A stretch of 64,000 nucleotides of DNA from Methanoculleus sp. UBA208. Its GTDB lineage: Archaea > Halobacteriota > Methanomicrobia > Methanomicrobiales > Methanoculleaceae. The notes under the pieces are model-generated. The model had not been told where the DNA came from, made no database searches, and saw nothing but the letters and a program-made list of their open reading frames with translations. Positions 26,081 through 34,160 of the stretch are shown one piece after another. Each line of letters starts with the position of its first letter. Position 1 is the first letter of the stretch. The position numbers were made by a program, and so were the translations under genes. The stretch spans positions 1 to 64,000 of the forward strand of contig NZ_DAFZ01000040.1 of NCBI RefSeq assembly GCF_002498065.1. Reading direction: 5' to 3'.

Positions 26081-27037
26081 ATGCCTATGACGGGATCCTA
26101 TCCGAACTATCTGGTCGTCGTCCTTGTCCTCTTCGGGGCCGTCGTCGCCTGCGGGTGCATGGCCGCCGACGGCGGGGAGACAACGGCCGACCGCGTCTCC
26201 GGGAACGGCACGGTCACCTATATCGACCTCGAGGGCGGGTTCTACGGTATCGTCGCCGATGACGGCGAGCGCTATCTCCCCGCCGACCTCCCGGCGGAGT
26301 ACCGGCAGGACGGTCTCCGGGTGCTCTTCAGCGCCGATGTGAAGGACGACGGTGCGGGGATCCATATGTGGGGAACCCCGGTCGAGATTCGGTCGATCGA
26401 GGTGATCGAAGGCGTCCTGCTCGTCTCCGGGAACGCCACGGTCGCCTACGTCGACCTTGAAGGCGGGTTTTACGGGCTCGTCGCCGACGACGGCAGAAAT
26501 TACCTCCCGCTCAACCTGAACGAGACCCGGGCGGTTGACGGCACGAACGTGACGTTCGTCGCCCGGGTGCTGGAGAACACCGTGACCATCCAGCAGTGGG
26601 GCACACCCGTGGAGGTCATCGCCATCGATGGGGCAGGGAACACGACCTATGTCGCAAAGACCGGGACGGTCACGTTCATCGACCTCGAAGGCGGGTTTTA
26701 CGGTATCGTCGCCGATGACGGCGAACGCTACCTCCCGCTCGACCTGAACGAGACCTATCGCGTCGACGGGATGCGCCTTACCTTCGTCGGGGAGGTTGCC
26801 CGGGACACCGCGACGATCCAGCAGTGGGGGACGCCGGTCGAGATCATCGACGTCCCGTGGGCATGCGTCCGGTGCGGCGGAAGCGCCGGCATCGCGAACC
26901 CTGCTGCGGTCTGGTGCATCGAGCAGGGCCATACCTACGAGATCCGCAAGAACCCCGACGGCAGCGAGTATGGTGTCTGCATCTTTGCGAACGGCACTGA
27001 GGTCGATGCCTGGGACTACTACCGGCAGACCCACTGA
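26081..27037 (+). CDS. Lipoprotein with three tandem beta-repeats and a DUF333 tail
   Basis: A signal peptide with lipobox (LFGAVVACGC) precedes three tandem repeats of about 75 residues. Each starts with a strand such as TVTYIDLEGGFYGIVADDGE, continues with YLPL and ends in WGTPVEI. The last is followed by a DUF333 domain (CVRCGGSAGIANPAAVWCIE, GSEYGVCIFANGTEVDAWDY), a small Cys-containing module usually found in bacterial lipoproteins. The repeats look like OB-fold or beta-barrel units and the DNA repeats are close, implying recent duplication. The start is ATG 26081 or 26087. Confidence 0.82.
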   Translation: MPMTGSYPNYLVVVLVLFGAVVACGCMAADGGETTADRVSGNGTVTYIDLEGGFYGIVADDGERYLPADLPAEYRQDGLRVLFSADVKDDGAGIHMWGTPVEIRSIEVIEGVLLVSGNATVAYVDLEGGFYGLVADDGRNYLPLNLNETRAVDGTNVTFVARVLENTVTIQQWGTPVEVIAIDGAGNTTYVAKTGTVTFIDLEGGFYGIVADDGERYLPLDLNETYRVDGMRLTFVGEVARDTATIQQWGTPVEIIDVPWACVRCGGSAGIANPAAVWCIEQGHTYEIRKNPDGSEYGVCIFANGTEVDAWDYYRQTH

Positions 27038-27122
27038 CCTCTCTTTTTGCAAAGGGCCAGGCGTTGCATAAGCCCCGGTGAGAAACGAGCGCTTTTTTCC
27101 CTCTCGCGCCGATAGAAGAGCC

Positions 27123-27491
27123 ATGGACGTGACGGTCAGCGAACGGGACGATACGGCAATCGTATCGGTTGACGGCAGAATCGACGCAGAATCGGCGGAA
27201 CGCCTGGATACGGCACTTTCCGGGGCCCTGGCCCGGGGCGGGCGGCGGGTGCTCGTGAACCTGGAGAAGGCGGCCTACATGAGCAGCAGCGGCCTCCGCG
27301 TGCTCCTCGGAAAACTCCGGGACCTCGCGGGAACGGATAAGGAGATGGCACTCTGCTCGCTCCAGCCCGACGTCTACCGGGTCTTCCTGCTCGCGGGCGT
27401 CCATGAGGTCTTTCCTATCTACGTGGGCCTGGACGAGATCCTGGCCGCGGGCGAGCAGGATCGGGAGAAGAAGGAGAACGGGTCGCCGTGA
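27123..27491 (+). CDS. STAS-domain anti-sigma factor antagonist, second copy
   Basis: The 122 residues form a STAS domain with the conserved serine region AAYMSSSGLRVLLGKLRDL. It is clearly related to the STAS protein at 20926-21282 and may be a second input to the same RsbW-like kinase or serve an unseen one. Its stop overlaps the GTG start of a HEAT-repeat protein by 4 bp (GTGA), so the pair is translationally coupled. I chose the ATG at 27123. The codons before it are not protein-like. Confidence 0.87.
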   Translation: MDVTVSERDDTAIVSVDGRIDAESAERLDTALSGALARGGRRVLVNLEKAAYMSSSGLRVLLGKLRDLAGTDKEMALCSLQPDVYRVFLLAGVHEVFPIYVGLDEILAAGEQDREKKENGSP

Positions 27492-27799
27492 CGGACAGAA
27501 CGAGTGCGCTGATCCGCATCCTCCGCGACGGCGGGAGCGCCGACCGGATGGCGGCGGCGGCGGACCTCGCCGCCCTCGGCCCGGCCGCCCTTGCGCCCCT
27601 TCTTTCTGCGCTCGACGATCCCGACCCCCGCCTTCGGATGTGGGCGGCCTACACCCTCGGGATGATCGGGGACGCCGGAGCGGTCCCGGCATTAATGCAG
27701 GCGCTCGAGGACACCGACCCTGGTGTCGCGAAGTGGGCGGCCGCCGCCCTCCGCCGCGTCCGGGACGCGGCCGGGGGATGCGGCTGCCGGTTCTGCTGA
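27488..27799 (+). CDS. Small HEAT-repeat protein
   Basis: The 103 residues begin at a GTG overlapping the STAS stop. Two to three HEAT/PBS-lyase-type repeats are visible (MAAAADLAALGPAALAPLLS, RLRMWAAYTLGMIGDAGAVP, GVAKWAAAALRRVRDAAG). The tail GGCGCRFC has three clustered cysteines that could bind metal. Coupling to a STAS protein suggests a scaffold for partner switching. This is inference. Confidence 0.78.
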   Translation: MTDRTSALIRILRDGGSADRMAAAADLAALGPAALAPLLSALDDPDPRLRMWAAYTLGMIGDAGAVPALMQALEDTDPGVAKWAAAALRRVRDAAGGCGCRFC

Positions 27800-27805
27800 C
27801 CTCTT

Positions 27806-28810
27806 TTACCGGCGCCGGCCGGCGAGCGTCAGGGCGAACCCGGCCGCTGCTACGGTCAGGGCGACCGGGAGCGACGCAGCGGTCGGCGTTGGGGTTGCCG
27901 GCTCCGTCGTCGCGGTCGGGACCGGTGTCGCCGTCTCCGTTGCCGTCGGTGCGGTCGTCGGCGGTGTTGTCGGTGTGGGGGTTGCCGTCGGTGTGACCGT
28001 CGCGGTCGCGGTGGGCGTCGGTGTCGCGGTCGTATCCACCCCGACGCGATTCGCTACCGTGAACGTCACGGGTTCGGAGTCTGGAGCGTAGGCGTCGAAC
28101 GCTGCCGGTGTTCTCCACGCGGCCCGGACCGAGTAGGTTCCCGGCTCACCGAGGCCGGAGAGCGGGAGTGCACCGGGCCTGCCGGTGTCGTCGGTGTAGA
28201 ACCGGGTCGAACTGACGTTTAACCCCGCGAAGTTGAGCCCCCCAATGGCGGTCGTCTCCGCGCCGCCCGGCGTGGTGAGCACGAGGTCGATCGTCGCCGG
28301 GTAGACGCCGTCCGCCTGGTAGAACGCCCCGACGTCAGGGGCGACTACCCGGAACGCGATCCGGGTGTTCGGTGAAACCGTAAGCCCGGACAGGGGCTCG
28401 TTGTGGTAGGGGTTCGCGAGCACCACGTCGAGGAAGATCTCGGGCTCGCGGATCATGACCTGTGCTGTGTTGCCGTCCTCGGGGTTGAAGGCGTAGTAGG
28501 TCCCGTACTCCCCGCTTACGAGAAAGTCCTGCACATCGAAGCTGGTATCGTCGGTGACCGGGATGCTCTTCGTGACCCCCTGGTCGGGGTTGTCGTCCTG
28601 GTACTTCCGGAGCGTCGCAACAGGGTTATCCGTGGTTGCGTTGCGAAGCTGCGAAAGATCGAGCCCCTCTTCGTAGACGAAGATCGTATCGTAGGGCTGG
28701 ATATCGCTGATCGTCGGGCCGCGGGCTCCGGCCTGCCCCATGCAGAGGGCAAGGATACAGACGGCGAGGAGGACCGGGAGGCCCCGCCTGCGGATCCAAT
28801 CAGGTGTCAT
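27806..28810 (-). CDS. DUF3821-type surface protein with TP-rich C-terminal stalk
   Basis: This 334-residue exported protein has a signal peptide (LPVLLAVCILALCMGQAGA), a DUF3821-like domain (IQPYDTIFVYEEGLDLSQLR, IREPEIFLDVVLANPY) as found in many Methanomicrobiales surface proteins, a Thr/Pro repeat stalk, and a C-terminal hydrophobic helix ending in RRR (LTVAAAGFALTLAGRRR). That tail has the layout of sorting signals but lacks a clear PGF motif. The start is ATG 28810; CTATATCAA about 25 bp upstream could be its TATA box. Confidence 0.78.
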   Translation of the reverse strand: MTPDWIRRRGLPVLLAVCILALCMGQAGARGPTISDIQPYDTIFVYEEGLDLSQLRNATTDNPVATLRKYQDDNPDQGVTKSIPVTDDTSFDVQDFLVSGEYGTYYAFNPEDGNTAQVMIREPEIFLDVVLANPYHNEPLSGLTVSPNTRIAFRVVAPDVGAFYQADGVYPATIDLVLTTPGGAETTAIGGLNFAGLNVSSTRFYTDDTGRPGALPLSGLGEPGTYSVRAAWRTPAAFDAYAPDSEPVTFTVANRVGVDTTATPTPTATATVTPTATPTPTTPPTTAPTATETATPVPTATTEPATPTPTAASLPVALTVAAAGFALTLAGRRR

Positions 28811-29006
28811 GACATCCCGTGTGCTGATTCTGTTGATATAGATTCTGTGGTCCCGCGAGCCCCCCCTCCGTCGCGCCCGGGCATGGAGCGGCAGGGATCG
28901 GCCTGCAAAGGCCTGGCGATGCAAGGTGGCCCGGTTTTTGCCATACATCCTGAAATCCGCCGCAATTCGTTTCCTTATGCTTAAATAATCTCTTCTCCAA
29001 ATTCTG

Positions 29007-30518
29007 ATGATGAACAAGGTCGCCGTTATCATTGTATCGCTCCTCGTCTTCTTCGCGGTCCTTGCGATCCCTGTCGACCCCGGCCTTCTTGCGCCCGAAG
29101 CGAAGTCCGTTGCGGCAGTGACCGTCCTTATGGTCCTCTTCTGGGTCACGGGTGTCATACCCCTTGAGGCGACCGCCCTGCTCCCGCTGGTCCTCTTCCC
29201 GGCACTCGGGATCCTCTCCCCGGCGCAGGTGGCAAAATCCTATGGCGACCAGGTGATCTTCCTCTTCCTCGGCGGGTTTATCATCGCGATGTCGATGCAG
29301 CGGTGGGGCCTGCACCGGCGCATCGCTCTGCATATCATCCGGATCGTCGGGACGAGCCCGAGACGCCTGGTGCTCGGGTTCATGATCGCCACCGCGTTCC
29401 TCTCGATGTGGATCTCGAACACCGCAACGGCGATGATGATGATCCCGATCGCGGTCGCGATCATCCTGACGATCATGCCCGGGACCGATAAAGCCCTTGA
29501 AAGCCTCGAGGGAAAAGAGCAGACGCTCGCCCGATGCCTGATCATCTCCATCCCCTACGCCGCGACCATCGGGGGGATCGCCACGATCATCGGCACGCCC
29601 CCGAACGGGATCTTCATCTCCCAGCTCGCGACGATCTTTCCGGACGCGCCCTCCATCGACTTCTTCACCTGGATGAAGTTCGGCGTCCCGTTCGCCGCCG
29701 TATTCCTCGTCATTGCCTGGATCTGGCTCATCGAGGGCCCTTACCGCCAGATGGGGGCAACCCTCCCGAGCGCCCGGGGGATCATCCGGGAGGAGCTCGC
29801 GAAACTCGGCCCGATCTCCCCCGGGGAGCGGTGGACGCTCATCGTCTTCACCCTGACCGCCCTCGCCTGGATATTTGCGCAGACAAAGAATATCGGCGGG
29901 TTCGTCATCCCGGGCCTGGACGTGTTCTTCCCCGGGATCAAGGACTCCACCATCGCGATCTTCGGGGCGCTCCTTCTCTTCCTCCTCCCGGTCGACCGTA
30001 AGGAGGGCATCTTCACGATGGACTGGGAATGGGCGGTGAAGATCCCCTGGGGCATCCTCCTCCTCTTCGGCGGCGGCATCGCCCTCTCGAACGGGTTCCT
30101 CGAGAGCGGGCTTGCCGCGGCGATCGTCGAGTCCCTCACCCTCATCCACGGGCTCCCGATAGTCCTCCTGCTCCTCATCGTGGCGCTGGGGATCGTGTTT
30201 GCAGGGGAGATCGCCTCGAACACCGCCATAGCCGCCATCCTGATGCCGATCATGGCGGTCACGGCCGTCAGCATGGGGGTCAACCCGATCGTCCTGATGA
30301 TGACCGCCGCGGTCTGTGCATCGATCGGGTTCATGCTCCCGGTCGCCACGCCGCCGAACGCCGTCGCCTACGGGAGCGGCTACATCGAAGCGAAAGACCT
30401 TCTCCGGTCCGGTTGGGCGCTCGATATCATCGGCGTCGCGCTCTGGATGATCTGCCTCTACACGATCGTCTTCTGGGCGCTCGGGCTTCCTCTCGACCTT
30501 CCCGCCTGGGCGCTCTGA
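29007..30518 (+). CDS. SLC13/DASS family transporter
   Basis: The 503 residues form about 11-12 membrane helices of the divalent anion:sodium symporter family. Both halves carry the SNT substrate/sodium motif (SMWISNTATAMMMIPIA and EIASNTAIAAILMPIM), each preceded by a Gly-rich helix (LFLGGFIIAMSMQRWGLHRR; LLFGGGIALSNGFLESGLAA). It probably imports dicarboxylates, sulfate or phosphate with Na+. The ion and substrate cannot be told from sequence. A TTAAATAA TATA box lies about 26 bp upstream of the start. Confidence 0.9.
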   Translation: MMNKVAVIIVSLLVFFAVLAIPVDPGLLAPEAKSVAAVTVLMVLFWVTGVIPLEATALLPLVLFPALGILSPAQVAKSYGDQVIFLFLGGFIIAMSMQRWGLHRRIALHIIRIVGTSPRRLVLGFMIATAFLSMWISNTATAMMMIPIAVAIILTIMPGTDKALESLEGKEQTLARCLIISIPYAATIGGIATIIGTPPNGIFISQLATIFPDAPSIDFFTWMKFGVPFAAVFLVIAWIWLIEGPYRQMGATLPSARGIIREELAKLGPISPGERWTLIVFTLTALAWIFAQTKNIGGFVIPGLDVFFPGIKDSTIAIFGALLLFLLPVDRKEGIFTMDWEWAVKIPWGILLLFGGGIALSNGFLESGLAAAIVESLTLIHGLPIVLLLLIVALGIVFAGEIASNTAIAAILMPIMAVTAVSMGVNPIVLMMTAAVCASIGFMLPVATPPNAVAYGSGYIEAKDLLRSGWALDIIGVALWMICLYTIVFWALGLPLDLPAWAL

Positions 30519-30561
30519 TCCCCCCGGCACCTATTTTATCCCGTGCGTCTATCCCGGCCGG

Positions 30562-31917
30562 ATGACAGGCAACAGATATCATGACCCGGCGGTCGAGACG
30601 CTTGCGCGATCGGATCTGGATACGCTGATCGACGAGCGGATCCGTTTGACCGTCCGGTATGCAGTGGAGCATTCGCCCTTCTACCGCCGGTGGTTCGAGC
30701 GGCACAACATCCGCCCGGAGGCTATCCGGGAGCACGAGGATCTCCGCGATCTGCCCATCATCTCCGGGGCGACGATCCGGCGATACCAGCCCCCGCACGA
30801 GCAGGAGTTCTGCTTCAAGAGCGTCCCCTGGGAGGCGGTCTTCACGGTCAACGAGACCTCCGGGACGAGCGGTATCCCGAAGAGTTTCTTCCTCACCTGG
30901 GAGGACTGGGAGCGGTATGCGGAGAAGTACGCCCGGCTCTTTGTCTCGCAGGGGTTCGAGGCCGGCGACCGGGTGGTGGTCTGCGCCTCCTACGGGATGA
31001 ACGTCGGCGCGAACACCATGACCCTCGCCGCCCGCGACATCGGGATGGCGATCGTCCCGGAGGGGAAGTGCACCTTCCCGGTCAGGGTGATGGCGCAGTA
31101 CCGCCCGACGGCGTTGATCGGGAGCGTCTTCAAACTTCTGCGGCTCGCCCGCAGGATGGAGGCGGAAGGGCACCCACCGCAGGACGCGGGGGTGAAGCGC
31201 CTCGTCGTCGGGGGCGAGAGTTTCGCCCCGGAATCGAGGCGCTACCTGGAGGTGGTCTGGGGATGTCCGGTCTACAACTCCTACGGGAGCACCGAGGGGA
31301 CGATGTGCGGCGAGTGCACCCGCCAGGCGGGGCTCCATGTCCCCGAGGATCTGGTTCACTTCGACCTCTACGACCCCGGGATGAACCGGTTCGTCAATGA
31401 CGGCGAGACGGGGCGGCTGGTCTACACGACGCTCCTTGCGCCGGGCAAGAGGGCGGGGACGCTTCTCATCAACTACGACACGGAGGATACCTGCTCGGTC
31501 GTCTCCCGGGAGCGGTGCAGGTGCGGGCGGACGCACATGCGGATCGCCTCCCCCCGGCGCGAGGCGGAGACGGTCCGGATCGGGGATATCGCGCTCAACC
31601 GGGTGGACGTGGAGGCGGCGGTCTTTGCGCCCGAAAACATGGCTCACCTGAACGGGGAGTACGAGGCGTTCGTCTACGGCGGTGACGAGGCCGGGGAGAC
31701 CGTTCTCCGGGTGAGCGTGGAGTGCCTCGATCCCGCCCGCGTCGATGCGGGCGAGGTTGGGGAGACGTTCCTTACCGCCCTTTTGCGGTCGGTTCCGGCC
31801 CTTTCGGCGGCATACGAGGACGGCTCTCTCCAGATCCTCTGCACCGTCACGCCGCCGGGAGGGCTCGAACTCCACCGGGCGCCCGGCCGGCCGAAGCGGA
31901 TCGTGGACCGGCGGTAG
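30562..31917 (+). CDS. PaaK-like adenylate-forming enzyme, probable coenzyme F390 synthetase
   Basis: The 451 residues match phenylacetate-CoA ligase (PaaK)-type enzymes. They have the P-loop NETSGTSGIPKSFFLTWEDW, the A-region YNSYGSTEGTMCGECTRQAG, and GRLVYTTLL with a zinc-like cysteine pair (CRCGRTHM). In methanogens this family includes F390 synthetase, which adenylates or guanylylates coenzyme F420 under oxidative stress. That identity is probable rather than proven. It is preceded by the DASS transporter gene, 43 bp away. Confidence 0.72.
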   Translation: MTGNRYHDPAVETLARSDLDTLIDERIRLTVRYAVEHSPFYRRWFERHNIRPEAIREHEDLRDLPIISGATIRRYQPPHEQEFCFKSVPWEAVFTVNETSGTSGIPKSFFLTWEDWERYAEKYARLFVSQGFEAGDRVVVCASYGMNVGANTMTLAARDIGMAIVPEGKCTFPVRVMAQYRPTALIGSVFKLLRLARRMEAEGHPPQDAGVKRLVVGGESFAPESRRYLEVVWGCPVYNSYGSTEGTMCGECTRQAGLHVPEDLVHFDLYDPGMNRFVNDGETGRLVYTTLLAPGKRAGTLLINYDTEDTCSVVSRERCRCGRTHMRIASPRREAETVRIGDIALNRVDVEAAVFAPENMAHLNGEYEAFVYGGDEAGETVLRVSVECLDPARVDAGEVGETFLTALLRSVPALSAAYEDGSLQILCTVTPPGGLELHRAPGRPKRIVDRR

Positions 31918-32009
31918 GGTGCGGAGGGTGAGGAAGGACTCTGTTGCGGCAGGAGGTTGAGATAGCGAAACGAATAATAGGGTAGATGAGAGAGAACCAT
32001 GTGAGAGCG

Positions 32010-32144
32010 ATGGCCAAGAAAAGGATCTACAACCCCGTTACAGGGAAGTACTATGAGTTAAGGCAAAGGTCGTCTGTTAACGGGGAGACAGGGCAGATCA
32101 AGGGTTTGTGGAGCTCCAAGAGGAAGGCTGGAAAGCGAGCCTGA
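32010..32144 (+). CDS. Small basic protein, possible antitoxin of the PIN toxin
   Basis: This 44-residue protein has the sequence start MAKKRIYNPVTGKYYELRQR and is rich in Lys and Arg. I know similar small proteins in methanogens but cannot name a family. It is in the same reading frame as the PIN protein, with only the TGA at 32142-32144 and five codons between them. The AT-richer composition differs from the surroundings. Its position before a PIN toxin suggests an antitoxin or translational control element. Confidence 0.55.
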   Translation: MAKKRIYNPVTGKYYELRQRSSVNGETGQIKGLWSSKRKAGKRA

Positions 32145-32156
32145 GGAGGAATCACA

Positions 32157-32852
32157 ATCGTCCAACACACCTGGTGCATCGACACGAATATCCTTGCCCC
32201 CTGGGCAATGCACAACAGTGGTGTTTTAACTCTTTTTTGCGATCGATACGGGTTATCCGAAGAGTTCAAAGAGGTTTACCTGGCCAGATATTCGCAGTCG
32301 ATATCGTTCATTGACGAGGTCATCTCACAACGGCATAGAAAACCTCTTTGTGACTTTTATATCTCGTATCTCGCCTTAAACGAGCTTTTTTCTGCCATAC
32401 GAGATGAACTACGGACGATAATCCTTTTTAAAAACGGCCTGCCCATCTCCCGCTGGCGTGACGGGAGAAATTTCCCTGAGATTCCTGATGAATGTACGGA
32501 AGCTATCTATGCAAAGATCGAGAGTACGTTCGATGTATTGTTTGAAAATGGGGCAATCGTGCCACTTTCAGATGAGCCTGGAGAAAACGGAGATAACTTC
32601 TCCGAGATATTCGCGTGGCTGATCTTCAGCAGTAAGGGGATTGAAACCCAGGATGCAATTCTGTTAACAACTGCAATCCTTGTCCGGGCAGAGTGTTTTG
32701 TCACCAAAGATGATAAACTGCGCAGAGAAGTTAGAGATACTCTTAAACAGCGGTACAATCTCGAGTTGCTTCAGCCGGGATCTGCGTTGAGCAGATTAAG
32801 AAGCATGAGGAAAAGGGGAAGTTTCTACACAAAGCACCTCTCCTACCGCTAA
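32157..32852 (+). CDS. PIN-domain ribonuclease (toxin) with non-canonical start
   Basis: The protein has the PIN acidic residues: Asp in WCIDTNILAPW, Glu in LALNELFSAI, Asp in TQDAILLTTA and Asp in FVTKDDKLRR. It probably cleaves RNA as a toxin. The first in-frame ATG (32208) comes after the first catalytic Asp and so is not the true start. A GGAGG at 32145-32149 is correctly spaced from ATC at 32157, giving about 231 residues. So translation likely begins at ATC or depends on coupling to the preceding small gene, or the gene has lost its start. The composition is AT-rich, suggesting acquisition. Confidence 0.72.
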   Translation: MVQHTWCIDTNILAPWAMHNSGVLTLFCDRYGLSEEFKEVYLARYSQSISFIDEVISQRHRKPLCDFYISYLALNELFSAIRDELRTIILFKNGLPISRWRDGRNFPEIPDECTEAIYAKIESTFDVLFENGAIVPLSDEPGENGDNFSEIFAWLIFSSKGIETQDAILLTTAILVRAECFVTKDDKLRREVRDTLKQRYNLELLQPGSALSRLRSMRKRGSFYTKHLSYR

Positions 32853-33202
32853 TCATAAGCCTGCGGTTTTGGGTGCAAAGACGCGCCAGGGCTTTAACCC
32901 GCGACAGTCATGGTGACCCGGGCTCGCGCGAGGCGCGAAGAACGCGAAGTTCGGTAAAATGGGCTCTGTTAAAACCCTGTTCCGATCTTCATCCGTTCCC
33001 TGATGCGGGTGGTGCCACACCAGGCCTGTCCCCGGGCCGACCTTTTTTCTCGAGCATGTCCTCATGTCGTGGACCGTGGTGGCGGCTCGCGGGGAGGGGG
33101 TCTCCCCCCCCTGTCTCCACGTTGTAATGGATCTCTGTAACCCCCACCACCCGCGCTTCGCGCTCCTCCCGCCCCCAGGGGGGCGGGCAGTCATGGCGAT
33201 AT

Positions 33203-33247
33203 GCGACTGGCCGAAGGGCAGGAGTTCAAGCACCGCCAGGTGCGCAA
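33203..33247 (+). repeat. Intergenic hairpin array B (short)
   Basis: Two adjacent hairpins: CTGGCC-GAA-GGGCAG at 33207-33221 (one mismatch) and GCACC-GCCA-GGTGC at 33230-33243. The order and linker (GCGACT, then CAGGAGTTCAAGCACC) match arrays near 10600 (on the opposite strand) and 56150. Array A read on its minus strand has the same order. Confidence 0.7.
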
Positions 33248-33340
33248 CCCGGTGGAAAGCCGTCCCTCTGAGTTACCCCCGACTGCAGCCGTCTGGAGCA
33301 AGGGGGCTTCAACAAGGCCGTAAAAAGGTGTATAACTCTC

Positions 33341-33412
33341 CTTCGCGGCTTCGCGTTCTTCGCGTGAGACCGTTTCACTATCCTTACAATCCACTCACGC
33401 GAAGCCGCGAAG
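33341..33412. repeat. Long inverted repeat, GCGAAG type
   Basis: The arm CTTCGCGGCTTCGCG, then TTCTTCGCGTGAG, pairs with CTCACGCGAAGCCGCGAAG at about 33393-33411 across a spacer of about 30 bases. One arm has an extra CTTCGCGTT-type insertion. A related motif is at about 32930-32955. It may be a REP-like element or a transcript-end hairpin. Confidence 0.55.
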
Positions 33413-33466
33413 AGCGATGGGCATAGGCAACTCGCCTTCGCACCTTCGGTGCTCCCACTTCGGCCC

Positions 33467-34006
33467 CTACCGCCGCCGCACCAGGTAGCCGGCCAGCCCT
33501 GCCGCGAGGGCCGCCGCCGCGGGGAGAGCGGGTCCCGTCGCGGTCGGCGTGGGGGTCGTCGGCATCGTCGTCGGCGGCGTGGTGGCGGTCGGGGTTACCG
33601 TCGCTGTCGGGGCAGTCGCCGCCGCCTCGACGACGGTGAAGGTGGTGCTTGCGGTGGCGTCGCCCTCGACCAACTCCACGATCACGCTGTAAACGCCTGG
33701 CTCGAACCCGGTTGTGTCGACCTCAAACGACCAGGTGTTCGCGGTGGCGTTTCCCTCCTGCACGACGGCCGTTCCCGACGTGCCTCCCTGCACCGAGGCG
33801 TTCCCCGGCCCGAACCCGACCGGCGTCACCTCAACGAGCAGGCGGTTGCCGGGGGCGAGGTTCGTCGTCCCGCCGATGGTTACCGTCTCTCCGGCGGCGA
33901 CCATACCTATCTCGTTGATGCCCGTCTGCTGTGCGGCGACAGTGCCGCAAACCCATGCCGCGAGCACGAGCGCGGCCGCGATTCCGGCAAGTCTTCTAAC
34001 ATTCAT
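33467..34006 (-). CDS. Exported surface protein with TP-rich stalk and C-terminal anchor
   Basis: The 179 residues comprise a signal peptide (IAAALVLAAWVCGTVAAQ), a beta-sandwich region (GMVAAGETVTIGGTTNLAPG, NTWSFEVDTTGFEPGVYSVI), a Thr/Pro repeat stalk, and a C-terminal hydrophobic helix ending in RRR (AAAALAAGLAGYLVRRR in part). The layout is the same as the DUF3821 protein at 27806-28810 and suggests a shared export or sorting route. No function is known. Confidence 0.72.
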   Translation of the reverse strand: MNVRRLAGIAAALVLAAWVCGTVAAQQTGINEIGMVAAGETVTIGGTTNLAPGNRLLVEVTPVGFGPGNASVQGGTSGTAVVQEGNATANTWSFEVDTTGFEPGVYSVIVELVEGDATASTTFTVVEAAATAPTATVTPTATTPPTTMPTTPTPTATGPALPAAAALAAGLAGYLVRRR

Positions 34007-34160
34007 ACGTTCACCTCACCTCTCCTTCCCGCACGGTGGGATAAGAAACTACCCGAGCCCCGTCATCCGGCCTGACGTCCTTCCTTCCGGGGAAAACCCG
34101 CCTGTTTTTTCTCCCCTGCGGTGCAACAATGGTCACTATCCTTCTGACCGGGTGCAGACA

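Larger units (their letters stand above)
32853..33466. other. 614-bp intergenic region with inverted repeats
   Basis: No protein-like frame was found. It holds a hairpin with 9-bp C/G stems at about 33168-33187, a unit of the hairpin-array family at 33203-33247, and two copies of a CGCGAAGAACGCGAAG-type motif: one at about 32930-32955 and, inverted, near 33341-33370. The latter pairs with sequence at 33393-33412. It separates the PIN module from a convergent surface-protein gene. Confidence 0.6.

Noticed and set aside
32142..32144. TGA as selenocysteine or read-through codon joining the small protein to PIN
   Set aside because: A ribosome-binding site follows at once, and no SECIS-like element or conserved fusion is evident.
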